Positions 35,592 through 42,757 of a stretch of 64,000 nt of DNA are shown one piece after another. The stretch comes from Bacteroidetes bacterium 43-16. GTDB lineage: Bacteria > Bacteroidota > Bacteroidia > Chitinophagales > Chitinophagaceae. Where the stretch lies: contig MKTB01000037.1 in the NCBI GenBank assembly GCA_001897525.1, forward strand, positions 1 through 64,000. The letters are read 5' to 3'. Positions within the stretch are counted from its first letter, which is position 1, and the number at the start of each line of letters is the position of its first letter. Both the position numbers and the translations under genes were made by a program. Under the pieces are notes generated by a model that searched no databases, had not been told where the DNA came from, and saw nothing but the letters and a program-made list of their open reading frames with translations.

Positions 35592-36416
35592 ATGAAAAAG
35601 TTAGTACTATTACTTGCCGGCGTAGGCTTATTAGGCGCTACAGCGGTAGCCCAGGAGGATAATACAACCTATTCCGGTTCTGGTTATGGCATTGATACCA
35701 AGAAATTTCGTTTCGGTGCCTACCTCGCTCCTACTATGTCCTGGATGCGCTCTACTTCTAAGACAAACGATGACAAAACTTATAATATCGCCAATGACGG
35801 TTCTAAAGTAGGTTTTACTTATGGATTAATGGCGGAATACTATTTCCAGGACAATTATGCCATCGTTTCCGGCCTGCAGATGAATATGGGCGGAGGTAAA
35901 ATGTCTATGGCCCGTACCAGTAATGTGCCAACCAAGAATACTATTCAAACGGCTTCTTTTGACTATAATCTAAGCTTCCTGGAAATCCCGGTTGCTATTA
36001 AATTAAGAACAGATCCTGTATCCAATTTCCGTTTCTTCGGCCAGGCCGGGGTAACGCTTGGCTTCCGCGTAGCACGTAAAGCGGCTTATGATATAAGCTA
36101 TTACGCTGAAGATGCCGGTTGGCTGATGACCGCCAGCCAGGATAAGGATAAGATAGGTTCCCGTGGTACACTGAACCCGGGCTTTGCTCCTATTAATTTC
36201 CAGATGAACCTGGGTGCCGGTGTAGAATACCCGCTTACGGATAAACTGGCTGCTTATGCAGGTATCTTCTTTAACAATGGTTTCTTACCGGATGTGACCA
36301 ATCCTCAGAACTTTGAATTGTTCAACAAAGGCCAGGCCATCAATGTAAATAATGATTTCAGGGACGGTAATACCCGTTTTAACAATTTCGCTTTACGCCT
36401 GGGCATTTTCTTCTAG
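35592..36416 (+). CDS. Outer-membrane beta-barrel protein, porin/PorT-like
   Basis: A signal peptide (MKKLVLLLAGVGLLGATAVAQ) precedes a 250-residue barrel of alternating strands (FGAYLAPTMSWM, VGFTYGLMAEYYF, FLEIPVAIKLRT, FQMNLGAGVEYPL) ending in LRLGIFF with the terminal Phe needed for Bam insertion. This is the outer-membrane beta-barrel (PF13568-like) type common in Bacteroidota, often annotated as a porin-family or PorT protein. Function unknown. A strong terminator follows. Confidence 0.88.
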   Translation: MKKLVLLLAGVGLLGATAVAQEDNTTYSGSGYGIDTKKFRFGAYLAPTMSWMRSTSKTNDDKTYNIANDGSKVGFTYGLMAEYYFQDNYAIVSGLQMNMGGGKMSMARTSNVPTKNTIQTASFDYNLSFLEIPVAIKLRTDPVSNFRFFGQAGVTLGFRVARKAAYDISYYAEDAGWLMTASQDKDKIGSRGTLNPGFAPINFQMNLGAGVEYPLTDKLAAYAGIFFNNGFLPDVTNPQNFELFNKGQAINVNNDFRDGNTRFNNFALRLGIFF

Positions 36417-36437
36417 GAAGTATAAGTATTTGAAAAT

Positions 36438-36477
36438 AACAGTAAAGCCGGACCATAAATGGTCCGGCTTTACTGTT
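36438..36477 (+). terminator. Terminator after the porin-like gene
   Basis: An 18-bp perfect stem with a 4-nt loop (core AAAGCCGGACCA) lies 20 bases after the stop codon. Confidence 0.8.
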
Positions 36478-36520
36478 ATCAGGATCTGTTAAATACCCCT
36501 TACGCACAATGAATATTAAT

Positions 36521-36528
36521 TATCTTTG
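36521..36528 (+). promoter_or_regulatory. mqnC promoter -7 element (TATCTTTG)
   Basis: This TAnnTTTG match lies 70 bases before the mqnC ATG. It would give a leader of about 65 nt. Confidence 0.45.
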
Positions 36529-36598
36529 CCAATGAATTATCCTAAATGTATCTATCCTTTAGGGTACATTTACTAAAAGGTATGCTCCGTATTGGGGC

Positions 36599-37738
36599 AT
36601 GACAATTATAGAGAAGATGGACTTAAACGCTTTATACGAAAAAGCACTTGCTTTAGAATTTTTGGATGTTGAAGAAGGTATTTACCTTTTTGAGCATGCA
36701 CCCATGACAGAACTGGCTTATGTGGCCAATGAAATACGCAAAAAGCAGGTTCCTCATGGTAAGGTCACCTGGATCATTGACCGGAACATGAACACGACCA
36801 ATGTGTGTACGGCAAACTGTAAGTTCTGTAACTTTTACAGGATCCCGGGACATGGCGACAGCTATACCACGGATATAGAAACCTATAAAACAAAAATTGA
36901 AGAGACGTTCCGCTACGGAGGGGAGCAATTATTGTTACAGGGCGGGCACCATCCTGAACTGGGACTGGATTATTACGTTCAGCTGTTCAAACAGTTAAAA
37001 AGCTTATACCCTAATCTGAAACTTCATGCCCTCGGACCGCCGGAAGTGGCGCATATCTGTAAAGTATCGGGGGTGAGTCACCTGGAAGCGCTTACTGCTT
37101 TAAAAGCTGCAGGCATGGACAGTATGCCGGGCCCTGGCGCAGAGATACTGGATGACCGGGTGAGAAGACTTATTTCCAAAGGAAAATGCGGGGCTCAGGA
37201 ATGGCTGGATATTATGGAAGTGGCCCACCAGGTGGGATTAACGACCTCTGCCACCATGATGTTTGGCCATATAGAGACCATCAAAGAGCGCGTAGAGCAC
37301 CTGATCAAGATAAGAACGGTACAGGCAAAAAAGCCGGAAGATGCCAAAGGCTTTGTGGCCTTCATCCCATGGACCTTCCAGGATGTAGACACGCTGCTGA
37401 AGAAAATAAGAAGAGCAAAAAACGACACAACTGCCGAGGAATACATAAGAATGATCGCACTGAGCCGTATCATGCTGCCCAATGTTAAAAACATACAGGC
37501 CAGCTGGCTGACAGTGGGTAAGCGTGTGGGACAGTTATGCCTCCATGCCGGTGCCAATGATTTTGGTTCTATCATGATCGAAGAGAATGTAGTGAGTGCT
37601 GCCGGTGCGCCACACCGCTTTACCGCCAGCGGTATCCAGGAAGCGATCCGTGAAGCCGGTTTTGAGCCGCAGTTACGCAACCAGCAATACGAATTCAGAG
37701 CAATGCCTCAAATGGAGGAGCAGGTCATCAACTACTAG
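36599..37738 (+). CDS. mqnC: Cyclic dehypoxanthinyl futalosine synthase (radical SAM)
   Basis: This 379-residue radical SAM enzyme has CTANCKFC (Cys at about 70, 74, 77) holding the 4Fe-4S cluster. The MqnC-type signatures are LLQGGHHPELGLDYY, LHALGPPEVAH, GAEILDDRVRRLISKGKC, TSATMMFGHIET and FIPWTFQ. It forms the cyclic futalosine intermediate in menaquinone synthesis by the futalosine route. It is followed 4 bp later by a phosphopantetheinyl transferase gene. MqnA, MqnD and MqnE genes are not in the window. Confidence 0.95.
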   Translation: MTIIEKMDLNALYEKALALEFLDVEEGIYLFEHAPMTELAYVANEIRKKQVPHGKVTWIIDRNMNTTNVCTANCKFCNFYRIPGHGDSYTTDIETYKTKIEETFRYGGEQLLLQGGHHPELGLDYYVQLFKQLKSLYPNLKLHALGPPEVAHICKVSGVSHLEALTALKAAGMDSMPGPGAEILDDRVRRLISKGKCGAQEWLDIMEVAHQVGLTTSATMMFGHIETIKERVEHLIKIRTVQAKKPEDAKGFVAFIPWTFQDVDTLLKKIRRAKNDTTAEEYIRMIALSRIMLPNVKNIQASWLTVGKRVGQLCLHAGANDFGSIMIEENVVSAAGAPHRFTASGIQEAIREAGFEPQLRNQQYEFRAMPQMEEQVINY

Positions 37739-37742
37739 CATA

Positions 37743-38342
37743 ATGCCCTTATTTTTTGCTAAAAAAGAACAACATTACGCCATTGTAATCTGGCATATAG
37801 AAGAGACCGAAGCGTTTTTCGCTTCGGTCCTTGGTTTTGAATCGGATAAGAAGCATCCTAAGCGCAGGCTGGAGCACCTGGCCGGCAGATTCCTGCTGAA
37901 GCACCTGGAAGCTGATTTTCCTTTTGAAAAAATGGTCATCAGCCCGCAGGGCAAGCCGGAACTTAATGACCAAAGCAGGCACTTCTCCATTTCTCATTCT
38001 TTTCCTTATGCAGCGGCCATCATCAGCGACAGCAAAGCGGTGGGTGTGGACATACAGGTCTATGTAGAAAAGATCAGGAACCTGCAAAGTAAATTTTTAT
38101 CGGAAGAGGAGCAGGCCTTGTTTCACAACCGTATCGAGGGCATCACGCTGGCCTGGACGGCTAAAGAAGCTCTTTTTAAATATTACGGGCTGGGTTCTGT
38201 AGACTTTAAAGGGGAAATGCCCATCCGGGATGTACTTTGGTATGAACAAAATGCCAAAATCAATATGGAGCTGACCAAAACAAGGGAAAGTTGCCGGCTC
38301 AGCGGATTTACCAGCGATGATTTTGCGGTGTCCTGGCTTTAG
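37743..38342 (+). CDS. 4'-phosphopantetheinyl transferase superfamily protein
   Basis: The 199-residue product has the Sfp/AcpT motifs GVDIQVYVEKI (Mg-binding Asp in VGVDI, about residue 102), FLSEEEQALF and WTAKEALFKYYG. It transfers phosphopantetheine from CoA onto carrier proteins. The frame is open further upstream inside mqnC, but the Met at 37743, 4 bp after the mqnC stop, gives the proper domain start, so the pair is probably translationally coupled. The length is slightly short for Sfp and closer to AcpT/HetI types. Confidence 0.9.
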   Translation: MPLFFAKKEQHYAIVIWHIEETEAFFASVLGFESDKKHPKRRLEHLAGRFLLKHLEADFPFEKMVISPQGKPELNDQSRHFSISHSFPYAAAIISDSKAVGVDIQVYVEKIRNLQSKFLSEEEQALFHNRIEGITLAWTAKEALFKYYGLGSVDFKGEMPIRDVLWYEQNAKINMELTKTRESCRLSGFTSDDFAVSWL

Positions 38343-38370
38343 CCTGCCTTTCTATGTAAATAGTTTTCAC

Positions 38371-38378
38371 TACATTTG
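38371..38378 (+). promoter_or_regulatory. exbD promoter -7 element (TACATTTG)
   Basis: This TAnnTTTG match lies 23 bases before the exbD ATG. Confidence 0.5.
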
Positions 38379-38401
38379 TAATTGCAATATTTTTATAAGC
38401 A

Positions 38402-38821
38402 ATGAATATCAGAAGAGCCACCAGGGAAAAACCGGAAGCACATACATCAGCCTTAAACGATGTATTGTTCATCCTGTTGTTTTTCTTCCTGATCATCGCC
38501 ACACTGGCCAATCCCAATGTGATCAAGCTGACCAATCCTACAGCTAATAATGATACTAAAGTCAAGCAAACGGTTGTCGTATCTATAAATGCGGACAAGC
38601 AATTTTTTGTGGGACAAAAGCCGGTTGCCGTAGATTCCCTGGTTCCTGCTATACAGGCGAGAATTGCCGCCAGCCAGGATGCCGAACCTACAATCGTGAT
38701 CAATGCAGATAAAGATGCTATCGCGGATAATATTGTAGCGGTGATGCGTGCCGGACAAACATTAAATGTAAAGACCGTACTTGCGGTTAAGAAAGCAGAA
38801 GCGGTGGCTGTTGCTCCTTAA
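38402..38821 (+). CDS. exbD: ExbD/TolR-family biopolymer transport protein
   Basis: This 139-residue protein has one N-terminal membrane helix (SALNDVLFILLFFFLIIATL), with the proton-carrying Asp at residue 20, and a periplasmic ExbD/TolR domain (TVVVSINADKQFFV...PTIVINADKDAIADNIVAVMRAG). The tail is Ala/Val-rich. ExbD works with ExbB and TonB to energise outer-membrane receptors. Here it stands alone with its own promoter and terminator; no exbB or tonB is adjacent. Confidence 0.9.
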   Translation: MNIRRATREKPEAHTSALNDVLFILLFFFLIIATLANPNVIKLTNPTANNDTKVKQTVVVSINADKQFFVGQKPVAVDSLVPAIQARIAASQDAEPTIVINADKDAIADNIVAVMRAGQTLNVKTVLAVKKAEAVAVAP

Positions 38822-38844
38822 TCCGTTTAAAAAGATTTCAGATA

Positions 38845-38875
38845 AGAAAAGGCCGGTTTAAAACCGGCCTTTTCT
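38845..38875 (+). terminator. Terminator after exbD
   Basis: A stem of about 15 bp (core AAAAGGCCGGTTT) with a T-rich 3' arm lies 24 bases after the exbD stop. Confidence 0.75.
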
Positions 38876-38918
38876 ATTATGCTTCAGCATGAATTACTCA
38901 TTATAGTTTTCCTGGTTT

Positions 38919-39003
38919 TTATTTAGCCTTACAACAGCCATCCAGTTTTTCATAGGCATCAGCCGTAGCTTTTACCTCATCTGCATCAAAGCCCGCGGCG
39001 GCA
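38919..39003 (-). pseudogene. 3'-end copy 2 of the HMA gene (diverged)
   Basis: This encodes the last ~27 residues of the HMA protein (AAAGFDADEVKATADAYEK...CCKAK stop) with several base changes relative to the intact gene. The sequence after its stop is unrelated to the spacer repeats, so it may be the original 3' end. It cannot be expressed alone as a useful protein. Confidence 0.75.
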
Positions 39004-39125
39004 CCGCTGTTCCGGATGTTCCGCAGGGCATCCGGAACAAGTGATAAAAAGGATTTAAAATCCTGGATTATACAATATTCGACATGCGCTTTGCTCGCCT
39101 CTTGATAATACAATTATACAGACCA
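39004..39125. repeat. Spacer repeat B (122 bp)
   Basis: It is nearly identical to the 124-bp repeat at 39240-39363, differing by about two 1-base indels and very few substitutions. It contains a palindromic segment (GTTCCGGATG ... CATCCGGAAC) and GGATTTAAAATCC. One end abuts the stop codon of the preceding HMA fragment. Confidence 0.85.
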
Positions 39126-39239
39126 TTATTTCGCTTTACAGCAGCCATCCAGCTTTTCATAGGCATCAGCCGTAGCTTTTACCTCATCGGCATCAAAACC
39201 GGCAGCCGCAATGGCTTGCTTGATCTGCTCAGGGTTTGT
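39126..39239 (-). pseudogene. 3'-end copy 1 of the HMA gene
   Basis: This encodes TNPEQIKQAIAAAGF through the CCKAK stop, the last ~37 residues of the HMA protein. It is almost identical in DNA to the intact gene and lacks the metal-binding start of the domain. It is joined to spacer repeat A upstream (in gene orientation) and spacer B downstream. Confidence 0.8.
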
Positions 39240-39363
39240 CCGCTGTTCCGGATGTTCCGCAGGGCATCCGGAACAAGTGATAAAAAAGGATTTAAAATCC
39301 TGGATTATACAATTATTCAACATGCGCTTTGCTCGCCTCTTGATAATACAATTATACAGACCA
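39240..39363. repeat. Spacer repeat A (124 bp)
   Basis: This is a direct repeat of 39004-39125. It starts immediately after the HMA stop codon and ends at ...AACAGCGG, where an HMA 3' fragment begins. It contains the same 10-bp-arm palindrome and AT-rich ATAATTGTAT motifs. Confidence 0.85.
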
Positions 39364-39711
39364 TTACTTCGCTTTACAGCAGCCATCCAGCTTTTCATAA
39401 GCATCAGCCGTAGCCTTTACCTCATCGGCATCAAAACCGGCAGCGGCAATGGCTTGCTTGATCTGCTCAGGATTTGTTTTATCTGACAGGTAACTTACCG
39501 TGATGGTATTGGTCTTAGGGTCCACTTTCACTTTCCGGATGCCCTTTACTGTATCGCGGATCTTATCATTGATATTTTGTCCGCAACTGCTGCATTGCAG
39601 GCAGTGATCACAGGCGATGCTGGTCTTTACGGTGATGGAGGCTTTCTTCTCGGCAGCATTTGCTGTGAAAAACAAAAATCCGGTAATTATTAAACTGAAT
39701 AGGTACTTCAT
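39364..39711 (-). CDS. Exported heavy-metal-associated (HMA) domain protein
   Basis: The 115-residue product has a signal peptide (MKYLFSLIITGFLFFTANA) and one HMA ferredoxin-like domain. The usual CxxC is expanded to CDHCLQCSSC (Cys34, 37, 40, 43), and KQAIAAAGFDADEVKATADAY forms the second helix. A further Cys pair lies near the end (GCCKAK). It is likely a periplasmic copper- or other soft-metal-binding protein. The ATG at 39711, with AAGG upstream, is preferred to a TTG at 39729. Two partial copies of its 3' end follow. Confidence 0.88.
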   Translation of the reverse strand: MKYLFSLIITGFLFFTANAAEKKASITVKTSIACDHCLQCSSCGQNINDKIRDTVKGIRKVKVDPKTNTITVSYLSDKTNPEQIKQAIAAAGFDADEVKATADAYEKLDGCCKAK

Positions 39712-39813
39712 AAACCTTGTTTTATTCAAAAATAAACAATTGAGTGCTTATAAAACAAATCCGGGACCACATATTGTCGCCCCGGATTGCTTTCGTTATG
39801 TATTGCTTAGCGT

Positions 39814-42399
39814 TTAGCCACATTTTGAGCTGCCACAGTCTTTACAGGTCAGGCAGCCTTCCTGGTATTGAAGATGGGTACCGCCACAATTCGCACATTT
39901 GGCTTTATTGGCCACCACACCATCTGCAATATATTTTTTCAAAGCCCTGGCCACACCGTTTTTCCAGGTATTGATGTTTTCTTCCAGCTGTAGCCCGTTG
40001 ATCAGGTCTACTACTTTCTCTATCGGCATCCCATGACGCAGGGTACCGGAGATGAGTTTGGCATAGTTCCAGTACTCGGGGTCAAACTTATGGGACAGTC
40101 CTTCAATCGTGGTTTTATAGCCACGCTGGTTCTGGAACTGGAAATCATAACGGCTGCTGCCGTCTTCCATCCGGTTCTTAATGATCAGGCCTTCGTTGAC
40201 CAGTCTTGGCAACATAATCCCTTCATCATCATCGGCAAGCCCGGTGAATATTTCATAAGGTTTGCCATCGATCAGGCCGATAAAGGCGATCCATTTCTCC
40301 CTGTTGTTCTGGAAACGAACGATGTCTGCTTTCAATACTTCCGGGCGGGAAGTAGGGAAGATGCTGGCATCTACGCTCTCATCAGGATCAGGATTGTCGG
40401 TCTTAGCCTGTTTTTCTTCTTTCTTTTTTTCGTCTGTAGCGATCAGTACACCGCTACGGCTGCCATCCCGGTAAACGGTAACGCCTTTACAGCCGCTTTT
40501 CCAAGCCTGGAGATACAGTTCACCCACCAGTTCTTCGGAAACATCATTGGGCATATTGATGGTCACGCTGATGCTATGGTCTACCCATTTCTGAATAGCA
40601 CCCTGCATACGCACTTTAGCATGATAATCTACATCATTGGAAGTAGCTTTATAATAAGGAGATTGTGCCACAAGGTTATTGAGCTCTTCCTGGTTGTAGT
40701 TTCTATTTGTATCATGACCGTTGACTTCCATCCATTTTTTGAAATTATGGTGGAATACAATGTATTCTTCCCAGCTATCGCCTACTTCATCTACAAAATC
40801 TACACGGATGTCTTTATCATTGGGGTTAACCTTACGGCGGCGCTTATACACCGGCAAGAACACCGGTTCGATACCACTGGAGGTCTGCGACATCAAAGAA
40901 GTAGTACCGGTAGGAGCGATCGTTAATAAAGCGATATTCCTGCGACCGTATTCCATCATTTCAAAATACAACTGTGGATCTTCTTCTTTCAGGCGATTGA
41001 TAAACGGATTATTTTTTTCTCTCTCGCTGTCAAATATCGGGAAAGCGCCACGCTCTTTAGCAGTGTACACCGAAGAACGGTAAGCCTCTAAAGCTACTAT
41101 TTTATGGATTTCTGTAGAGAAAGCAATACCTTCTTCACTACCATAGCGAATACCTAAAGCGGCCAGCATATCACCTTCTGCGGTGATACCGATCCCTGTT
41201 CTGCGACCTTCCTGTGCCTTAAGGGCAATATTGTCCCAGAGGTTACGCTCAATGGCTTTTACATCATCACCCTCCGGGTCTTCATCAATTTTCACCTGGA
41301 TGGCTGCAACTTTTTCCAGTTCAAGATCGATGATATCATCCATCATGCGCTGGGCGGCATGGATATGTTTTTTAAACAGGTCCCAATTGAAAGTAGCTTC
41401 TTTTGTAAAAGGCTGATCAACGTAGGAGTATAAATTAATGGCTAATAAACGGCAGGAATCATAAGCACACAAAGGAATTTCTCCGCAGGGATTGGTAGAC
41501 AAGGTCTGGTATCCCAGGTCTGCATAGCAATCGGGAACAGATTCTTTGATAATGGTATCCCAGAAGAGGATGCCCGGTTCGGCAGAGCGCCAGGCATTAT
41601 GAACGATCTTCTTCCACAGTTCATTGGCGTTAATATCTTTGGTAAAGACAGGCTTGTCGCTGTTGATCGGGTATTGTTGACGATAGCTAGCACCGCTTTC
41701 TACGGCTTTCATGAAATCATCTGTGATCCGTACCGATACATTGGCTCCGGTTACTTTCCCCTGTTCCATTTTAGCATCAATAAAGGCTTCTGCATCAGGA
41801 TGCTTCACGGATACGGACAGCATCAATGCACCACGGCGGCCGTCCTGGGCCACTTCGCGGGTGGAATTGGAATAACGCTCCATAAAGGGCACCAGGCCGG
41901 TAGAGGTCAGGGCCGAATTCTTTACGGGAGATCCTTTGGGCCGGATGTGGGAAAGGTCATGACCTACACCTCCGCGTCGCTTCATCAATTGCACCTGCTC
42001 CTGGTCGATCTTCATGATACCGCCATAAGAATCAGAGGCCCCGGCATTGCCGATCACGAAACAGTTGGACAAAGAGGCAATCTGGTAAGGATTACCGATA
42101 CCGGTCATCGGGCTTCCCTGCGGAATAATGTATTTGAAGTCTTTGATGAGTTCATAGATCTCCTCTTCCGTCATCGGGTTTTCATAAAGCGCTTCTATAC
42201 GTGCGATTTCACTTGCGATACGGCGGTGCATATCATCGGGTGATTGCTCATACAGGTTACCATTGGAATCTTTTAATGCATACTTGTTCAACCATACACG
42301 GGCAGCGAGGTCATCTCCTTTGAAATAAGCCAGACTAGCATTAAAAGCCTCCTCCTGGTTAAAGGTTTGGGCCGCTTTTTTAGTATTTTTTACTTCCAT
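39814..42399 (-). CDS. nrdJ: Adenosylcobalamin-dependent (class II) ribonucleotide reductase
   Basis: The 861-residue protein has the class II layout. The N-terminal part lacks an ATP-cone; SLSNCFVIGN carries the reactive Cys, followed by MKRRGGVGHDLSHIRPKGSPV, STNPCGEIPLCAYDSCRL and TIAPTGTTSLMSQTSSGIEPVF. The C-terminus is a zinc-ribbon-like tail (KCANCGG...CLTCKDCGSSKC) proposed in this family to shuttle electrons. It reduces ribonucleotides to deoxyribonucleotides using vitamin B12. Its own promoter is visible upstream. Confidence 0.95.
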   Translation of the reverse strand: MEVKNTKKAAQTFNQEEAFNASLAYFKGDDLAARVWLNKYALKDSNGNLYEQSPDDMHRRIASEIARIEALYENPMTEEEIYELIKDFKYIIPQGSPMTGIGNPYQIASLSNCFVIGNAGASDSYGGIMKIDQEQVQLMKRRGGVGHDLSHIRPKGSPVKNSALTSTGLVPFMERYSNSTREVAQDGRRGALMLSVSVKHPDAEAFIDAKMEQGKVTGANVSVRITDDFMKAVESGASYRQQYPINSDKPVFTKDINANELWKKIVHNAWRSAEPGILFWDTIIKESVPDCYADLGYQTLSTNPCGEIPLCAYDSCRLLAINLYSYVDQPFTKEATFNWDLFKKHIHAAQRMMDDIIDLELEKVAAIQVKIDEDPEGDDVKAIERNLWDNIALKAQEGRRTGIGITAEGDMLAALGIRYGSEEGIAFSTEIHKIVALEAYRSSVYTAKERGAFPIFDSEREKNNPFINRLKEEDPQLYFEMMEYGRRNIALLTIAPTGTTSLMSQTSSGIEPVFLPVYKRRRKVNPNDKDIRVDFVDEVGDSWEEYIVFHHNFKKWMEVNGHDTNRNYNQEELNNLVAQSPYYKATSNDVDYHAKVRMQGAIQKWVDHSISVTINMPNDVSEELVGELYLQAWKSGCKGVTVYRDGSRSGVLIATDEKKKEEKQAKTDNPDPDESVDASIFPTSRPEVLKADIVRFQNNREKWIAFIGLIDGKPYEIFTGLADDDEGIMLPRLVNEGLIIKNRMEDGSSRYDFQFQNQRGYKTTIEGLSHKFDPEYWNYAKLISGTLRHGMPIEKVVDLINGLQLEENINTWKNGVARALKKYIADGVVANKAKCANCGGTHLQYQEGCLTCKDCGSSKCG

Positions 42400-42444
42400 A
42401 AAAGAGTTATTTAATAAAGTTCTGAAATCGAAAGGTTAGGAACA

Positions 42445-42452
42445 CAAAGCTA
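42445..42452 (-). promoter_or_regulatory. nrdJ promoter -7 element (TAGCTTTG)
   Basis: This TAnnTTTG match on the minus strand lies 45 bases before the nrdJ ATG; ATTG about 15 bases upstream is a weak -33. Confidence 0.45.
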
Positions 42453-42710
42453 AAAAAAAATCACATCAATAAGCCTTTAAAAAACATAGGTTATCCAATA
42501 AAATTTATAATTATGTGATTATCAATATAAAAATAAAAAAGTGTTTACAATTTGTTCACACAAAAGAAAACCATTATATTAACTAAATATAAGGTAAGTA
42601 CGGCATAAAAGATCCATTTATTTAAATTTATCTGTAAAGCCTTGCCCAGCCAGCGTTTAAGCTTATCAGCAGATTTGCTATATAGATTTTCAGCATTTCA
42701 GCAACAAAAA
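42453..42710. other. AT-rich intergenic region upstream of nrdJ
   Basis: No gene was seen. No cobalamin riboswitch (B12 box) or clear NrdR-box pair could be read. The loose dyad GTGT...ACAC around 42541-42561 is the only symmetric element. Confidence 0.4.
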
Positions 42711-42737
42711 AAGGTTACTTCTGAACAAAGTAACCTT
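42711..42737 (-). terminator. Terminator of the SusC-like gene
   Basis: A 10-bp stem (AAGGTTACTT and its complement) with a 7-nt loop is followed by a long T-run on the minus strand, 21 bases after the stop. Confidence 0.8.
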
Positions 42738-42757
42738 AATCTATAAATTATTATTTA

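Noticed and set aside
39084-39486. Plus-strand frames across the HMA repeats
   Set aside because: Their similarity to each other is explained by the repeats; they run antisense to the HMA gene and its fragments.
40033-40926. Plus-strand frame of 297 codons opposite nrdJ
   Set aside because: Lies wholly inside a well-conserved gene and encodes no recognisable protein.
42453-42710. Cobalamin riboswitch ahead of nrdJ
   Set aside because: No B12-box sequence or paired elements could be read in this AT-rich region.
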